64,000 bases of DNA from Macrobrachium rosenbergii (Eukaryota; Arthropoda; Malacostraca; Decapoda; Palaemonidae): NCBI RefSeq assembly GCF_040412425.1, contig NC_089763.1:50770587-50834586 (forward strand). The letters run 5' to 3'. Positions within the stretch are counted from its first letter, which is position 1, and each line of letters opens with the position of its first letter. Below the pieces are notes generated by a model that worked only from the letters and a program-made list of their open reading frames with translations, had not been told where the DNA came from and made no database searches. Below are positions 1 through 15,571 of the stretch, one piece after another. The position numbers were made by a program, and so were the translations under genes.

Positions 1-178
1 CATTAAAAACCAATAGGATAGGATAGATTCGATCCTGAAACTCCTCACGGTGACATTATTAAAGGTCTCCCCGGCTAACATCGTATGCAAAGCAAAGTTT
101 GTCTACAAGTTACAAAATAAATTTAAGTAGAGTCTTTAATTGGCTAACACACACACACACAATATATATATGTATGTG

Positions 179-184
<6 letters not shown>

Positions 185-244
<60 letters not shown>
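185..244. repeat. (TA)n microsatellite
   Basis: An uninterrupted TA dinucleotide run follows a short (AC)n and a TATG-rich lead-in. The isoleucine/tyrosine open frames read from it on both strands are artefacts of the repeat. Confidence 0.95.
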
Positions 245-247
<3 letters not shown>

Positions 248-1708
248 CGAGAACTAATTCACCTGCCCTCAAGAGGACTGATATCCTCAGTAATATACTG
301 GTATGGCTCGGACCAAAATCTACAGGCCATCTCAACTGTCATCTATTGAAGGAACAACATATATTTGAACAATAAATCACACAAATCTGTTCTTTTTAAT
401 GAAAGATAACTAGTAAGATTAGATGGATGTTTAACCCATGTTTCAGCTTTTTATTTTATAGAAAAATAGTTTCATGGTTTTTACACAAGAGAGTTGCCTT
501 ATCCTTACGAATGAACATTTGTAAATAACATTTAAATTTTTCTTTAACCGATTACAGTGTCATGATTACTGCTAAAAGATAAACACCAAGTCACATTCAT
601 TAACCGTTGTTAGAATCCATGCATATGTTTATCATTATTATGAAGGCAATTAATATACCTTAGAATGTATATTTTTTTAGGTAAAATCCTTAGATGACAT
701 GCTTTTTCAGATAAAAATATCAACGCGCACTGGAAAGTCAAGTAAAAGACAAAACCTATCAACACCCCTATAACCCCCTTTCTCTCTAGAGTACATAGGT
801 TTACAACGCGTAATATTTACTTTCTACGGGACAGTATGTACACATGCCTCGTAAGCCCATAAAAGGCGTGGAAGTCATTAGAGCTTACTTCCTATGGCAA
901 ACTGATTACTACGGATAGTAAAAAAAATTGCTCGGAACATCAAACGAATCAAAAAATATATTTAAAACTTGTTAAAAAGTGATGGATAATAATGTCATTA
1001 CAATTTACTGCAATGGTCTCATATGTCCCCAAGGAAAGATTCTGAAGGATTTATGATTATTTCATTCTTAGACCATCGCAGTCACCTTAGTCAAATTCAA
1101 AAGATGATTAGCTGTCATACGACAACCGGGTACTAGTGCAAACCATCTGAATGATTGAGTAACGATAAATACTTTGAAACTTACATGTCAAATGGTGCAA
1201 TGACCCTGCCTTAAATTTGAAGAGTTATGCCTAAAACAAGTTAATATAAGGATTATTAAAATGCTTATGCTACTGCAAATATACGGTAAAAAACTTCCTA
1301 AGATATCAAACGTACTCTCACGTAGGAAGAAAGATGATTCTAAAATACAAAAATATATAAGAATAATTTACCTAGTTTATCTATACATACGACCTTCCGC
1401 CTTACCGTGGCTCATATTCTCTTTCGATTGTCAGATTTTAAATGACAAATTTCTATCAAAGAAATATCAGGCAAAGTGATCATAGGCTGACTGTCTAGTG
1501 CCAAATTAATCATTTGAAACAAGTTAAAAAGTACTCCCCTGCTGTCACCGAAAATTTATATAGTTGATGGCGTATGTTTCAGCTGAAACACCACTATGTT
1601 TTTACCACAATTCTTCCACAATATTAATGGGCAATATTTAAAATTGAGTTTCCTTCCTTCAACTTTATGTCATTTATAGACTGACAATTATCCAAAAAAT
1701 ACTATAAT

Positions 1709-1713
<5 letters not shown>

Positions 1714-1763
<50 letters not shown>
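1714..1763. repeat. (GA)n microsatellite
   Basis: A pure GA dinucleotide run of about 25 units in single-copy AT-rich DNA. Confidence 0.95.
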
Positions 1764-1765
<2 letters not shown>

Positions 1766-2469
1766 AATTCTTAATTTGTAAACGATACTGACGAAAAAAA
1801 TTGCGCATAAAAACGGGGAAATCTGAGGAATCCATTAAAGATTTTCCTATTCAAAATTCTCAACTTGAGGAAAAAGCGAATGGACTTTATTTAAGAAGAG
1901 AATTTACGAGCCCTCGACTGAGAAAGTGTAGATATGTTTTATTCATGATGTCTATGGCCGTTTTCCAGGTCTATTCTTTCTTAGATTAAACTATTATCTC
2001 AGATTTTCTGTTTTGAGGCGTTTTCTCAGTAGAAAAATTGTCCCTTTGGTATTAAAAATTTTCATAACCAAAATAATGATTCTAATTCAGATACTATTTT
2101 ATCTTATCTTGGCGGAAATTGGAATTCCTCACCGATAATTTCCCTGAGAAAAAGTCTTTCAACGTTCTAGACGGCAGGGAAAAAGAACTTTCTTCATTTC
2201 CTAAATCAAAATTACCCGTCCGTCTTTTCAAATAAGCTAATCAGTCTGGGAAAACAGAAGCCGATCACTATAATTTCCAGCTATTGTGTGGACTCAGCAA
2301 AACTTGTGTAAGTCGTAGAAACCAAATCGAAATTGCGTGTAGGTTCTTGACTCTAAAATCCGCTCTAAATGAAAGAGGAAAGTTCATAACGGCCGATGTT
2401 CATAAGTATGCATACCTACCTACATGTACACACACACATATGTATTCATATACAAACATACATATATAA

Positions 2470-4610
<2,141 letters not shown>

Positions 4611-5897
4611 ATATATATTTATAACATACATCTTAATTTGACCTCAACTTATTGTAAACTCGTTGCTCAAACTTGGATGAACTTGTACCCGGGTTTATAA
4701 TGGAGAACAAGGGAATACTTATGAAATCCTTGTCAGCTGTTGACATCAGAAATTTCTTGATCAGATTAAACTTAAATGAAAAACAGAGAGCTGAAGGAGA
4801 GTATTTTAACAAGGAACTGAGCAGATAAATTCTAGGTTTACTTTAGAGAGAGATATATTTACTACTGACTGTTTTTCAGAAGAATAGGAATGATAGGCTG
4901 GTAATAATTTCTGCCATGTGTTTAATTATTACAGCAATTATTCAAATATTGAAGAATCTATGAGCAATCCTCCTGAAGGGACACTGAAGAAAAGATTGAG
5001 TGGAAGTGACAGACAGACAGACAGACAGACGCAGTTGTTAATTAAGAAATTGACTGCTTTTAAGATGGAGAAATGGAGAGGACAGTGATTAGATAGAGAA
5101 CAAAATGGACTTATGAGTTTATAGAAGGAAGAGACAGAGTAAAGGGACTAGGGGCGGAAAGATTCCTCGCTGGTTAGCTCAGAGAAGGAGCAAGCCTTAC
5201 AGACCTTGTGTCGTTGGGTTGCCCCAGGGTCCCTGAGTGGAAGCTGTTGATGCCCCATTTTTATAACCTTTGGCTGTTATTTTGCATCTTCCAGTCTTGG
5301 ATGGTCTGGGATCTGCCCTTAGGGTTCAAGATGGCAGCCAACTCACATGGGTGAGACCTCCTGTTATGTTCCTCAGATGACCTGGTAGTTTGCAGTTGCT
5401 AAGGGGGACTTAGCTTTTTCTCCAGGCTGGTCCCAGGCTGGTTAATGTCTGTGCTTTCCTTAATTTGCCTTCATCTGAAAGGTTTTAGAGCCAGAGAGAG
5501 GAAAGGTTAAAGGTGTACCAAAGGGCTAGATGGGGAAAATTTACGTAGAGATCAATAATTGCTACATCCTTTTATAGAAGAAAGTTATCAGTGAGAAAAA
5601 ATACTACATTTTATTTTATAAGGCAAATTGGAGGTTGAGTTTACTCTCAAGTGGTTACCTAATTCAATATATATATATATATATATATATTTTTAAATAC
5701 ATATAATATATTTTTTATCATATGGGTATATATATATATGATATATATATATATCAATATATACATTTCCAGGGTAGGAAATTTAGTTTATGGAAGAATA
5801 AAAGAGGGGAGATTCTTTATCTCTTAAGATTTATAGGCCAAGTCAGCCTATAGATAAAAAAAAACACAAAACGAAAAACACACACACATATATATAA

Positions 5898-5947
<50 letters not shown>

Positions 5948-6426
5948 CAAAATTATTTGCAATTTATTATTAACATTCATGTGTCAGTGTAGTCTAATTA
6001 AATAAACTATGTATATATGCATGAGAGATATGTAATATATGTACGTCTATGATAATTTGAGATTTCTGAAAGAAAAATCATAAAGTTTATATTACAACAT
6101 ACGATTCAACTACTTGGCCTATGTGTAAAATTTGATTTCAATTATAAAATGTACTACATCAAGTCCTTTGGCAGGCACTATATATATGATATATATTGAT
6201 CTTTGTGGTACAATATATGTCCACCAATATTATGGTAGTACACCCATTGAGATTATCCTAAACTTTTATAGAATTCATATTCTGAGAGAAATTTTCTTTA
6301 TTGCGTTGCGCGCAACAGTACATCTTACGTGTATATTTTTTTTTTTTATAAAAATGTATTAAGTTGAGAACTAAACAGACATGCAGATAACAATTCATCT
6401 GGCTATCGTTCCCTGAATTTATGTAT

Positions 6427-6464
<38 letters not shown>

Positions 6465-6966
6465 TCCGTCATATATACACAATACCATCTTGTCATTTAT
6501 AAAAAATATATATATTTATCTTGCTTAATTCATCTAAAAAGCTGGCATAATATATGTATGTATATCTTCTTAAAGAGTCACCCATCAAAAGTAAGAAAAG
6601 AAATAATTCAAGTTCCATTTTCATCTATACAAACGGTAAATGCTGAGCTACTTTGCAAATACAAAGAAAATCGATTTCTGTTACCTTCCCAGTGCTGATG
6701 GAGAATCAGCTTACCCTCAATCGCAAGAACATGCACGAGTTTCTTTGCTCGCATAATGCTGGAATCCACTGCGGACAATCTTTGCCTGACTGTGTGTGGT
6801 TTTGTATATACCCCGCATTCACAGAGTTCTAACAGAATTTAGTGGTTAGTTCGTTTTTTCTTCGTACATGTCTTATACACTGAAATTGCCCTGTTGTTAT
6901 AAGTCACCTTTGGGAGTTACTAATTCATGGGGTACTTATATTGCAGATAAGTTTCATGCTTGCCTT

Positions 6967-6970
<4 letters not shown>
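4611..6970. other. AT-rich arm segment without genes (left)
   Basis: No gene is seen. The stretch holds (AT)n tracts near 5,665-5,690, 5,885-5,942 and 6,430-6,462, and a short (GACA)n run near 5,010-5,030. Its reverse complement is recognisable at 46.2-48.6 kb but with many substitutions and indels. A conserved patch at 5,330-5,450 matches 47,750-47,880. The open frame 6,132-6,362 and its partner near 46.9-47.0 kb share a short similar stretch but are each broken elsewhere, so I do not call a gene. Confidence 0.55.

Positions 6971-7034
<64 letters not shown>
6971..7034. repeat. (GA)n microsatellite
   Basis: A GA run with one interruption. Its mirrored partner is the (CT)n at 46,119-46,158. 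Confidence 0.95.
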
Positions 7035-7089
7035 GAGGTGGGGGGAATTCAAATAAGATTTAAAAACACAGGAGAATGGGCAAAGTTTT

Positions 7090-7620
7090 TTAGTCCCTAG
7101 TTTCAACTGGCAGACTTTTTTTCCTCAGTAGGAGAGCGTGATGGAAGATAATTCCTATTAATAGCGGTGATCGATAGGATATGCATCTTAATGCCTTTAT
7201 GAACTTGATGCCCGATGACAACAATAAACAAGTAAAAAAAAAAATGCGACGTAAGTTTCTTCGGCGCAATCGAGTTTACTGTACAGCATATAATCAAGGC
7301 CACAGAAAATAAATCTATCTTTAGGTGGTCTCGGCAAAACTGTGTGAGCCGTGGCCCATGAAACTTTAACCACGGCCCGGTGGTGGCCTTCCTATATCGT
7401 TGCCAGACGCACGGTTATGGCTAACTTTAACCTTAAATAAAATAAAAATACTGATGCTAGAGGGCTGCAGTTTGGTATGTTTGATGACTGGAGGTGGGAT
7501 GATCAACATACCAATTTGCAGCCCTTTAGCCTCAGTAGTTTTTAAGATCTGAGGCCCACATAAAAAGTGCGGACGGACAGAAAAAGCAGTTTTCATTTAC
7601 AGAAAACTAAAAACGGGGTA
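7090..7620 (-). repeat. Dispersed-type repeat with GC-rich hairpin (left copy)
   Basis: A noncoding unit of about 0.5 kb, less AT-rich than its surroundings. It includes a run of GGCCCR-type imperfect inverted sequence around 7,345-7,385 and, near 7,245-7,270, a degenerate hairpin of the form GCG.CGAAG-AAA-CTTCG.CGC. The right-arm copy at 45,555-46,085 retains the hairpin better. It resembles the short dispersed repeats common in decapod genomes, but I give no family name; it could be a SINE, a MITE or an element 3' end. Confidence 0.4.
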
Positions 7621-7902
7621 AAGAGATATTGGGAAAAAACAAAGAAAGGCGGTTATTTTTCAAAGCCTGCAACAGATAAATAAAAACAGAACACACGTAA
7701 AACACTCTGAAATAGTTTTAATAGAATTCGGAGGTTGAATGATACTTTAATCAATTAGATGATAGACGAAACATATGACTGAGTTAACCCCATTCAGAAA
7801 TGCTCTTCCAGAGAAGACAAAGGATATTGAGTGCAAAAAACAAACGTTGTCTGTGCGATGAATGATAACGAAATAACAAGGACAAAGAACTGGCAGAAGC
7901 AT
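7621..7902. other. Unassigned stretch between repeat and LINE tail
   Basis: No gene or known repeat is seen. It lies immediately beyond the 3' microsatellite tail of LINE copy A, so it is probably the DNA into which that LINE inserted. The mirrored sequence at 45.26-45.55 kb is closely similar. Confidence 0.4.
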
Positions 7903-7904
7903 GA

Positions 7905-7975
<71 letters not shown>

Positions 7976-10900
7976 GAAGGTAAACCCCTATTCATATAGA
8001 AACGCCTGCAGGGGCCATTTACATGAAATTTAAGCTCCAAAGAATATGGTGTTCATTTGAAAGAAGTTACAGAAGGAAATAGGAAATACAGAAAGGATTT
8101 CAGTTATTAGATAAGATAAAAGATAAATTAATAAATTCATAAATTAATAGATGAAAATATAAATAGATTAGTAAATATAATTTGAATTGTTTTAGGTCCC
8201 AATGCATCATCTTCGCTTGAACTTTTGAGGTTCTAATTGCACACCATCAGGGAAACTGTTCCACAGTCCAACGGTGTGAGGAAATAAAGGACCTCTGAAC
8301 TGAGAAGTTCGACAGTGTGGCACATTTGCTGCATGTTGGTTAGCTATGGGGCAGCAAATCTGTCGCTCTCTGTAGGAAAGAGGACCAGGATCAATTGTGA
8401 TAGCAAAAGTTCTCTGTTAAAAATACAACTTGTAGGAAAACAGAAACTTACCACCACAAACCACCCTATCTAAAAGATATACATCTGTGGCAGAAGCAGA
8501 CATCCACACTGGAGAACAGTATTCTAGTGGAGGAAGGACAACTGACCTTAAACAAGTTGCATCAATATTTATCACTGTTATGAATATATGAGGTCTTATG
8601 TACAGATCAACCTACCTCTGTGTGCCATTTGTTGACACTTTCATTAGATGTTTCTCAAAAGTAAGATGTAATCAAAAGTTACACCAAATATGGTTTGGGC
8701 TTCTGACTCATTCAGAGCCCCATCCTCTTGAATGGGAGGATGGGTGGAAATTCAATATGAGATCTACTAATCAATAGTGTTTTCGTTTTACTGGAGTTCA
8801 GCCTCATAATCCACCAACTACAACATTCCTTAATCTGCTCCATGTCAGTATTGAGACTGAGGGCAGTTTAATTTCTCATAAGTGGAAACTTTACTACACC
8901 TAATGCATTGCATCATGAGCATACTGAAACAATTTTATTTTCCAGGTGAACAGCCAGATCACTTGATTACACTAAAAATAACAGTGGACCAAGAACACCA
9001 CCTTGTGGAACAGCAGACATGATAGGTCTTGGTTTGTAAAAGATCCCACCAACAGCAACTCTCTGCTGCATACCTGTAAGGAAACCTTAAAGTAATCCTA
9101 AAACATACCCACCCACTACAAGATTCTGAAGTAGATCAACCTACTGCCTCATGGTTTACTAAACCGAAAGCAGTACTGAAATCTCATGAATTACCCTACA
9201 CTGAGAACCCTCACAAATTGCATGTCAAATCTAAAAGAGGACTGCAGGTACCCAGCTACTTCCTTATGTGCACATTAACTATTAGCTAACGGTCTTTTGG
9301 ATTCCACATAATTTTATAGTGGCTTAAAAAAGTTTTGTTGCAAGTTTGAGAGCTCAGGAAGAATAGAGGTTGGCCAATGGTTGCTGCAGTCTGCAGATAA
9401 ACCACTCTTTGGAACAGGCACTGTATCACTAAGTTTGTGCTCATTGGCAAAGATAGTTCATTAACATAAAATCTATAGAATCTACTAGTCTTGGGAGCCA
9501 ATACACTCCAAATCTTTTTAAAAAAGAAAAGGAAGAAACCATCAGGATCGTTGCCATCCCAGCTATCACGATTATCAGGATTTTTCTTAACATCCGTAGA
9601 GGAAAATGCAAATTTTGTAAGAATAGGTTCAAGAAGACACATATTAGGGAAAGGGACATCCTCAGCAGATAGCTTAGCTTAAAAAAACTCGATGAAGCAG
9701 TTCAGCCTTTTCTTTAGAGACAGTAAACAATCTACCATCATCTGTTAATAGTGATGGGATGGAAGATGAGCCTGACCAAAAGCTAGAAGATGCCAGTTTG
9801 GTCCAGTACAGATGAGGCTTGAGTAATTTCTGTGAGTTTCATCTTGAAGGAATTATTTAATTTCTCTCAGCTAAATGGCAAATCCTTTTTGCATCAGGGC
9901 AAGGCCAAAAAAATGGTATAAATTACATGTGAATGATTTCCTCTCCATGTGTTGAATTTGGTTTGTTTTTCATGTTAAAGCTCATCTACATGTATCATCA
10001 AACCATGGCTGGTCATTTCATTGAGCTTCCACTTGTAATTCTGATCAGATATGGCGTCTGAAATATTAAGTACCTGACAAGCTTTCAATAATCCAATCCC
10101 AATTGGCTGTAGATTTCAGCCAGACCGTTTATCCTATGGTGGCTTTAGGAATATACTGATTGGCAATATGTTCATTTTAGTGACACAGTGATTACAAGAA
10201 ATATAAGTGGGTTTATCAGTTAGGTGAACAGGACCAGAGGATACACAGAATCAAGAGCAGACTGGCCATGTTGATCAATGAAATGTGAATTAGGCCTCTT
10301 GCTGTGTTTTCATTGCTGTCTCCACAAATAACGAATGAAGACTTCTGAAGTCTGTGACTGATCCATACTAATCCTCTCCAAGAGACAGTCATACATAGAG
10401 TCATCAATATTTGGATCAGGTAAAGAGCAGATACATAAACATTATAGAACTTACTAAAAATATTTTGGCAAAGACCTTCATAGAAATTACACTCCAAATT
10501 TTTCTGACAATAAAAAGGTCATCCAGACCTGCCGACAGCCATACCATGCACATGTGGGGTGTTATGAAGACAAATGAAGTCATCAAACTCTGGGGTTAAA
10601 AGCTAGTAAAGTCAGGCTGAAGAAGTTCATCATTAACAGGAGGAAGAGATTATGTTTGAGAAAAGAACATTAATGAATGTCACAAAAATAGAATTAGAAA
10701 CAGACATTTCATGGTCAACAGCAACAGGTTCAAGAAGGTTAAGTACATATAATGAAGAGTTTACATAAAGTTGTAACCAAGTATTTTATCTAACAGGTCA
10801 TCTCAAAAGCTTTAGGCCTTCTCAGTGAGAATGCTTTGCTGAAGTCACACTGGTTCAGTATGGAATGTCTTGTTCCCAGAGGAAGTTGTGATGGTCGAGA

Positions 10901-11474
10901 GGGTTTTAGAACCAGGGGAATCTCTTTTCCCCTGGTTTGAATCTAAATGCATCTCTGTACTCTTTCTCTATATCTCATTATTACTTGACCTCTTTCAGAG
11001 TTATTAGCTTTTCCCCTCCTTGCTGTCCAACCTCTCTAACTTTTTCTTTACTGTCTTGATCATCAAGAACAGATACCATTGATGGAGTTAGAGTTCATTT
11101 TAAAATACAATAGTAAGAGTTGTGGTGGTTTTATCAACCACCCAATAATGTTGGACCTGAGAGATATCAGTATGCTAGTCATATTGATATCTCAGGGTGG
11201 ACTATCTATTAAAACTTTCCCAGTGATTCCTGGGTGGGCTGGTTTCTGAGACTTGAATCTTTTTACCCTTTAAGAATATGGTTGATGAAGAATTAGATTA
11301 CTTTCCTAAGTTATTTAGTGAAGAATTACCAGTTGCCTTTGTTTAAAGAAAACTACCTGTCCCTATATGGCACACAGCAAATTCCAAAGCCAAATGTGGT
11401 AACGGTTTAAAAGACATATTGTACTTGGAGAGCTTTGTTACTAAAATAATAAAAGAAAACCTCAAAACTACTGT
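7903..11474 (-). mobile_element. Non-LTR retrotransposon (LINE copy A), decayed, left arm
   Basis: A LINE with APE-type endonuclease and reverse transcriptase, read on the minus strand from about 11.4 kb to a (TAA)n 3' tail at 7,903-7,972. Endonuclease remnants lie at 10,216-10,600 and include the FVICGDSNENT segment (the GDxN motif). The start of the RT domain is at 9,286-9,642, with the DVKK..DN.DS...DPDGF spacing typical of this domain. Further RT and C-terminal pieces run down to about 8.2 kb. The catalytic YADD box reads YAHD with a frameshift beside it near 8,915-8,935, so the copy is dead. The 3' UTR matches LINE copies B and C. Jockey/CR1-like is my best clade guess. The 10.8-11.47 kb part is assigned by position only. 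Confidence 0.8.
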
Positions 11475-11811
11475 TGTGAGGTTCAAGAAATGTCAGAAGT
11501 GAAAGACTGATCCTTTATTATTCTCGACAGGTGTTTATAATACAGAAAGCGGATGGAAAGGTAGTGGGCGACCTGAGGCTCCCGCTGCATCCATACAAAG
11601 GTTGTGTTTGTTAACAGGCATAAAAATACATATATAATGTGTTACAGAACATGTAAAAGGCAAGTATATATATTGGCGGGACAGGCCGTACAATGATGCA
11701 TATAATGAGATACATAAAGAATCTGAAATATCGACAAGTAACATATGATATGATTAATATACTATGAAGAGAGAAACACAAGAAAGGAGAGGCGATTTGA
11801 CGCCCTTTACA
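11475..11811 (-). repeat. Gypsy 3' LTR (left arm)
   Basis: 337 bp. On the minus strand it begins TGTAAGGGCGTC, with one extra T in this copy, and ends CCTCACA. It pairs with 15,236-15,571 as a direct repeat and with the right-arm LTRs. An AATAAA-type signal lies in its 3' half (ACAATAAAGGATCAG in related copies). Confidence 0.92.
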
Positions 11812-11929
11812 AATACTCCCCAACCAAAAGACAATGATTAGAGGAGCAATTGCTGGATGAAAATAACATTAATCACACAGATGCTGAGGCAGTCGGAGCA
11901 GGCCCCTGCTCCTAGAGAACTTTTTTGGG

Positions 11930-14622
11930 CGTGGGGTGGAACTGACATCTGGGGTTGGCTCGATGTGTTTCCTGGGCTGCCCCGGACCCTGCTTTGGTGG
12001 GGGAGCGGGTGTTTCTGCGGGGAGGTACTGAGGGGGAACTCTGGGGCACCTGCTTTCTTCCTCGCGCACTTCGCTGTCCAACAGGAATGCCGGTTTCAGC
12101 CTGTCAGTGGTGATCCAGTCTTCCTGCCCGTTGATGTCAAGGGAGGTATGCCTTGGCAGCCCGCCTGATGACCTCCGGTGGGGCCCCTGTAGGCCTAGTT
12201 AAGGGCAGCTGATAGGCATCCACCCTGACAAATACGTAGGCACAGGAGTCTAAGGCAGGTGGGCTGTAGGTGATGGTTCTGTCTGTGAAAGTCTTAGGGC
12301 AGGGCGAACTTCTGTGCGAGTTCCCTCAACCTTGGGAGGGGGCTGTCGGCGCTATCAGCCAACGGGCGGGAAGAATTCTCCGGGAATGGCCAGTGTCTCC
12401 CATAGACTTTCTCAGCAGGGGAGGCGTCGCCATTTGCCTTTGGTGCGGTGTGGAGACCCAGCAGGACCCAGGACAGCTGTTCCTCCACCTCTCGTCTGGT
12501 GCAGCGTGCCATGAGAGCTGCTTTAAGAGAGCGGTGTGCCCCTCTCGACCATGCCGTTCACTGTGGGGTTGTAGGCCGTTGTGCTGTGTAGAGTTGTACC
12601 CATCAGGCATGCCAAGGAGACCCAGAGCTCTGACAGGAAGGCTGGACCCCTGTCCGTAATGATGCTGTCTGGCACTCCGAAACGGCTGATCCAACTGGAG
12701 AGGAGGGCCTCTGCACATAACACTGTTGATGCCTCCTCCATGGGGGTTGCCTCTGGCCAGCGGGTGGAGCGGTCTATGATTGTCAGGAGATATCTGGCTC
12801 CTCCTGATTGCGGAAGGGGCCTGCCGACATCGATGTGGATGTGGCCGAAACGCCGACGAGGCTGGAGAAGTCGCCACCTCGACTCTGTGTGCCGGGACTT
12901 TTGCTTGTCTGGCACAGGATGCAGCCCTGCCCACTGGCGAATGTCCTTGTTGATGCCATGCCAGATGAACTTGTTAGTCATGAGGCACGCCATTGTGCGC
13001 CCTGATAGATGGAAGAGGCGGTGGACTATGTCGAACACCTGCTTTCTCCTTGAAGCGGGCACTAGGGGGCGTGGGTGGCCTGTGCTGGTGTCGCAGAGGA
13101 GAGTTGTGTTCAAGCTTGCTAAGGACGCGTCTTCCCACTTAAGAGCTGTCACTGCCGTCCTGTAGTCTGGTGTCTCTGGGTCTGCTGCTTGTTCTCTTAC
13201 CCGGTCTTCGTAGTCAATGCTGAGGTGAAGGGACAAATTGATTTCTACCCTCGACAGGGCGTCGGCCACTGGGTTTTTCCTGCCAGGGACATAGTTGATG
13301 GTTCACCTGAATTCAGAGATGGCAGTCAGGTGCCGCTGTTGCCTTGCAGACCACGCATCTTCCAGCTTTGCAAATCGTGCACCAAGGGTTTGTGATCTGT
13401 CAGGATTGTGAATTTCGGTCCCCTCCAGTAGGTACTTAAAGTGTCTCACAGCCTGGTAGATAGCCAGCAGCTCCCTGTCAAAGGCGCTGATTAGCAGGTC
13501 TCTGCTGGCGAAAACTTGTGGCTGAAAAAGGCCAAGGGCTGGGGGTGCCGTTCACAAGCTGCTTTCGAGTACTGCACTGCAGGCGATGTTGCTGGTGTCT
13601 GTTGTCAACCTGAGGGCAGCAGTGGGGTTGTGGTGAGTTAAGGTATTGGCACTGGAGAGGGCTCTCTTTGTTGCAGTGAATGCCTGCTGCTGCAGAGCCT
13701 CCCATGTCAGTGTTTTTGGTTTACCCTTCAGGATTGATGTCAGGGGTACATAGTGGGGCGACGTCTGGCATGAAAACGTTGGTAGTAGTTTATCATCCCG
13801 AGAAATTCCTGAAGGGCCTTGATGGTTTGTGGTTTCGGGAAGTTCTCTATAGCTTTTACTTTAGAGGCCATGGGGTGCACTCCTGCTGGAGAAATCTTGT
13901 GGGCCAAGGAAGTCTACCTTTTCTTTCCTGAAAATGCACTTGCTTTCTGAACCTGACGACCAGTCCGCTGTCCTGCAGACGTTTCAGGAGGGCAGACGTG
14001 GCGAAGGTGTTCCTATGGGGACCTGGAGAAGATGAGAATGTCATCGACATAGCAGATGTAGAAAGGCAGGATCCCCAAGATGGTGTCCATCAGGTGCTGG
14101 AATGTGGCACCTGCGTTCCCAAAGGTGGAATGGGAAAATGTGTAGCTCCCGAAGGGCATGATGATGGCAGTCTTTGGGACATCATCGGGATGCACAGGGA
14201 CTTGGAAGTATGACATCAGCAGGTCCATCTTCAAAAAATCTTTGCTCCGTGGAGGGCGCCCGTCAGGTCTTGCATGTTGAACACATCTGGGAACTCCTGT
14301 AGGAGGGATGTGTAGCCGTTGGGGCCATGGAGCAGATGGTGGGCATTCCAGGTCCGGTAGAGAGCTGATGGGCATTTGTCGAGGCCTTGGTGACCTCGTA
14401 TAGTTTCTGGGCATTGTCAACTAAGGCATCCATGTTGAGAGTGTCTGCATCCCTTACCTGGTGCCTAACTTCCTGCAGGAGGCGCCGAAGGAAGATTGCT
14501 TTTGTTGAATCTACCGTTCTTCTCCTCCTGTTTTCATCGTACCTGGCAGTGTTACCAACCCCGTAGTTCGTCCCAGGCTTCCCTAGGTGATGCTTCTCCG
14601 AGGGGCTGGGATAACAAGTCAT
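11930..14622 (-). pseudogene. Gypsy pol remnant: RT, RNase H, integrase (left arm)
   Basis: Read on the minus strand, the YVDD-bearing RT core lies in 14,013-14,420, RNase H around 13.3-13.9 kb, and integrase in 12,523-13,269 with continuation in other frames to about 12.3 kb. Visible integrase features are an HX3H zinc-finger half (HRLFHLSGR), the first catalytic Asp in HIDVG, the second in ITDRGPAF, and the Glu in NGMVERG, all near 12.5-13.1 kb. Stops and frameshifts separate every domain, and this copy is more broken than the right-arm one. No protease domain was found between gag and RT. On the opposite strand many shadow frames exist and are ignored. Confidence 0.88.
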
Positions 14623-14662
14623 GTGCCCGCTGTGCTATCTCGGTCACAGGCATGGAGTAAGA

Positions 14663-14950
14663 TTACATCAGTTTATCTTTCAAGGCTGCATCTATGACCT
14701 TGTCCAGTTGCACATTGATCCAGGGGGAGATTCTGTTGAACACCTCTTCTGGAAGCGCCGTCATGGTGATGTCGGATTTGATAGCATCGTCTGAGATGCG
14801 TGCCATGCGAAAGTGCGCGTCTGTGCGCAGGAACCATGATGCTGTGTTCTGCTGCGAAAATGGGGGAAGTTTGACCACATCTGGCTTTGTTGGCGAGAGA
14901 GGCGTACAGATGATGCTCATGGATTTGCATTGAGGTTCAGCTTCCGACAT
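14663..14950 (-). pseudogene. Gypsy gag remnant (left arm)
   Basis: A 95-residue open frame resembling the N-terminal part of arthropod Gypsy Gag: a proline-containing start, then KLPPFSQQN..SWF, an acidic/hydrophobic segment, and LPEEVFNRIS. The frame ends at a TAA a few codons after KDKLM. Family Gag proteins continue much further, so the rest is lost, frame-shifted or fused to the following open frame 14,263-14,622. Confidence 0.75.
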
Positions 14951-15235
14951 CTTTACTGCTCACGCACCAAAACGCGGGAAAATGCACCATATTGAGTCCA
15001 TTAATGGTGCTGATTGTTCGAGTGGTCAAACAAAGTCCCAGTACATGCCCTTTTTGGGTACGCTGTATTTAGTTTGTTAATGGCACGGTTTCTACCAGGA
15101 AGGGAGCTATCAGAGACCTAATCTTTGTGCCATAGTTAGTCCGCTAAAGGCTCTCTGATGGTAGGCTGTGGCTGTATTTAGTCCGTTAATGGCTGGGCCA
15201 AAACCATGCTACCTGTCCTTTTCTGGGGTCACCAG

Positions 15236-15571
15236 TGTGAGGTTCAAGAACTGTCAGAAGTGAAAGACTGATCCTTTATTGTTCTTAACAGGTGTTTATA
15301 ATTCAGAAAGCTGACAGAAAGGTAGCAGGTGACCTGAGGCCCACTGCTGCGTCCATACGAAGGTTGTGTTTGTTAGCAGGCATAAAAGACACATAATGCA
15401 TTACAGAACATGTAAAAGGCAAGTATATATATCAGAGGACAGGCCGTACAATGATGCATACAATGAGATACATAAAGAATCTGAAATATCAACAAGTAAC
15501 ATATATGACGTGATTAATGTACGTATGAAGAGAGAAACACAAGAAAGGAGAGGCGATTTGACGCCCTTACA
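15236..15571 (-). repeat. Gypsy 5' LTR (left arm)
   Basis: 336 bp direct-repeat partner of 11,475-11,811. Immediately inside it, on the minus strand, a TGGTGACCCC tRNA-primer-binding-type sequence follows the CACA terminus after one base, as in the right arm. Confidence 0.9.

Larger units (their letters stand above)
11475..15571 (-). mobile_element. Gypsy-type LTR retrotransposon, decayed, left arm
   Basis: A full-length but internally deleted Ty3/Gypsy element of 4.1 kb on the minus strand, bounded by LTRs at 15,236-15,571 (5') and 11,475-11,811 (3'). It contains a short gag remnant, then RT, RNase H and integrase pieces split over several frames. Outer LTR edges are TG...CA. Flanking bases do not form a target-site duplication, and the flanks belong to two different LINE copies of one family. 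The right-arm counterpart is 37,556-41,658. Confidence 0.92.

Noticed and set aside
6132..6362. A conserved small protein shared by the two arms (with 46.9-47.0 kb)
   Set aside because: Only a short stretch (STPIEI) agrees between the arms, and each frame is disrupted elsewhere. The similarity is explained by the inverted duplication itself.
12270..13165. Long plus-strand open frames 12,270-12,659, 12,581-13,165 and similar
   Set aside because: They are antisense shadows of the GC-richer Gypsy integrase on the minus strand. Only the minus frames carry the catalytic motifs.
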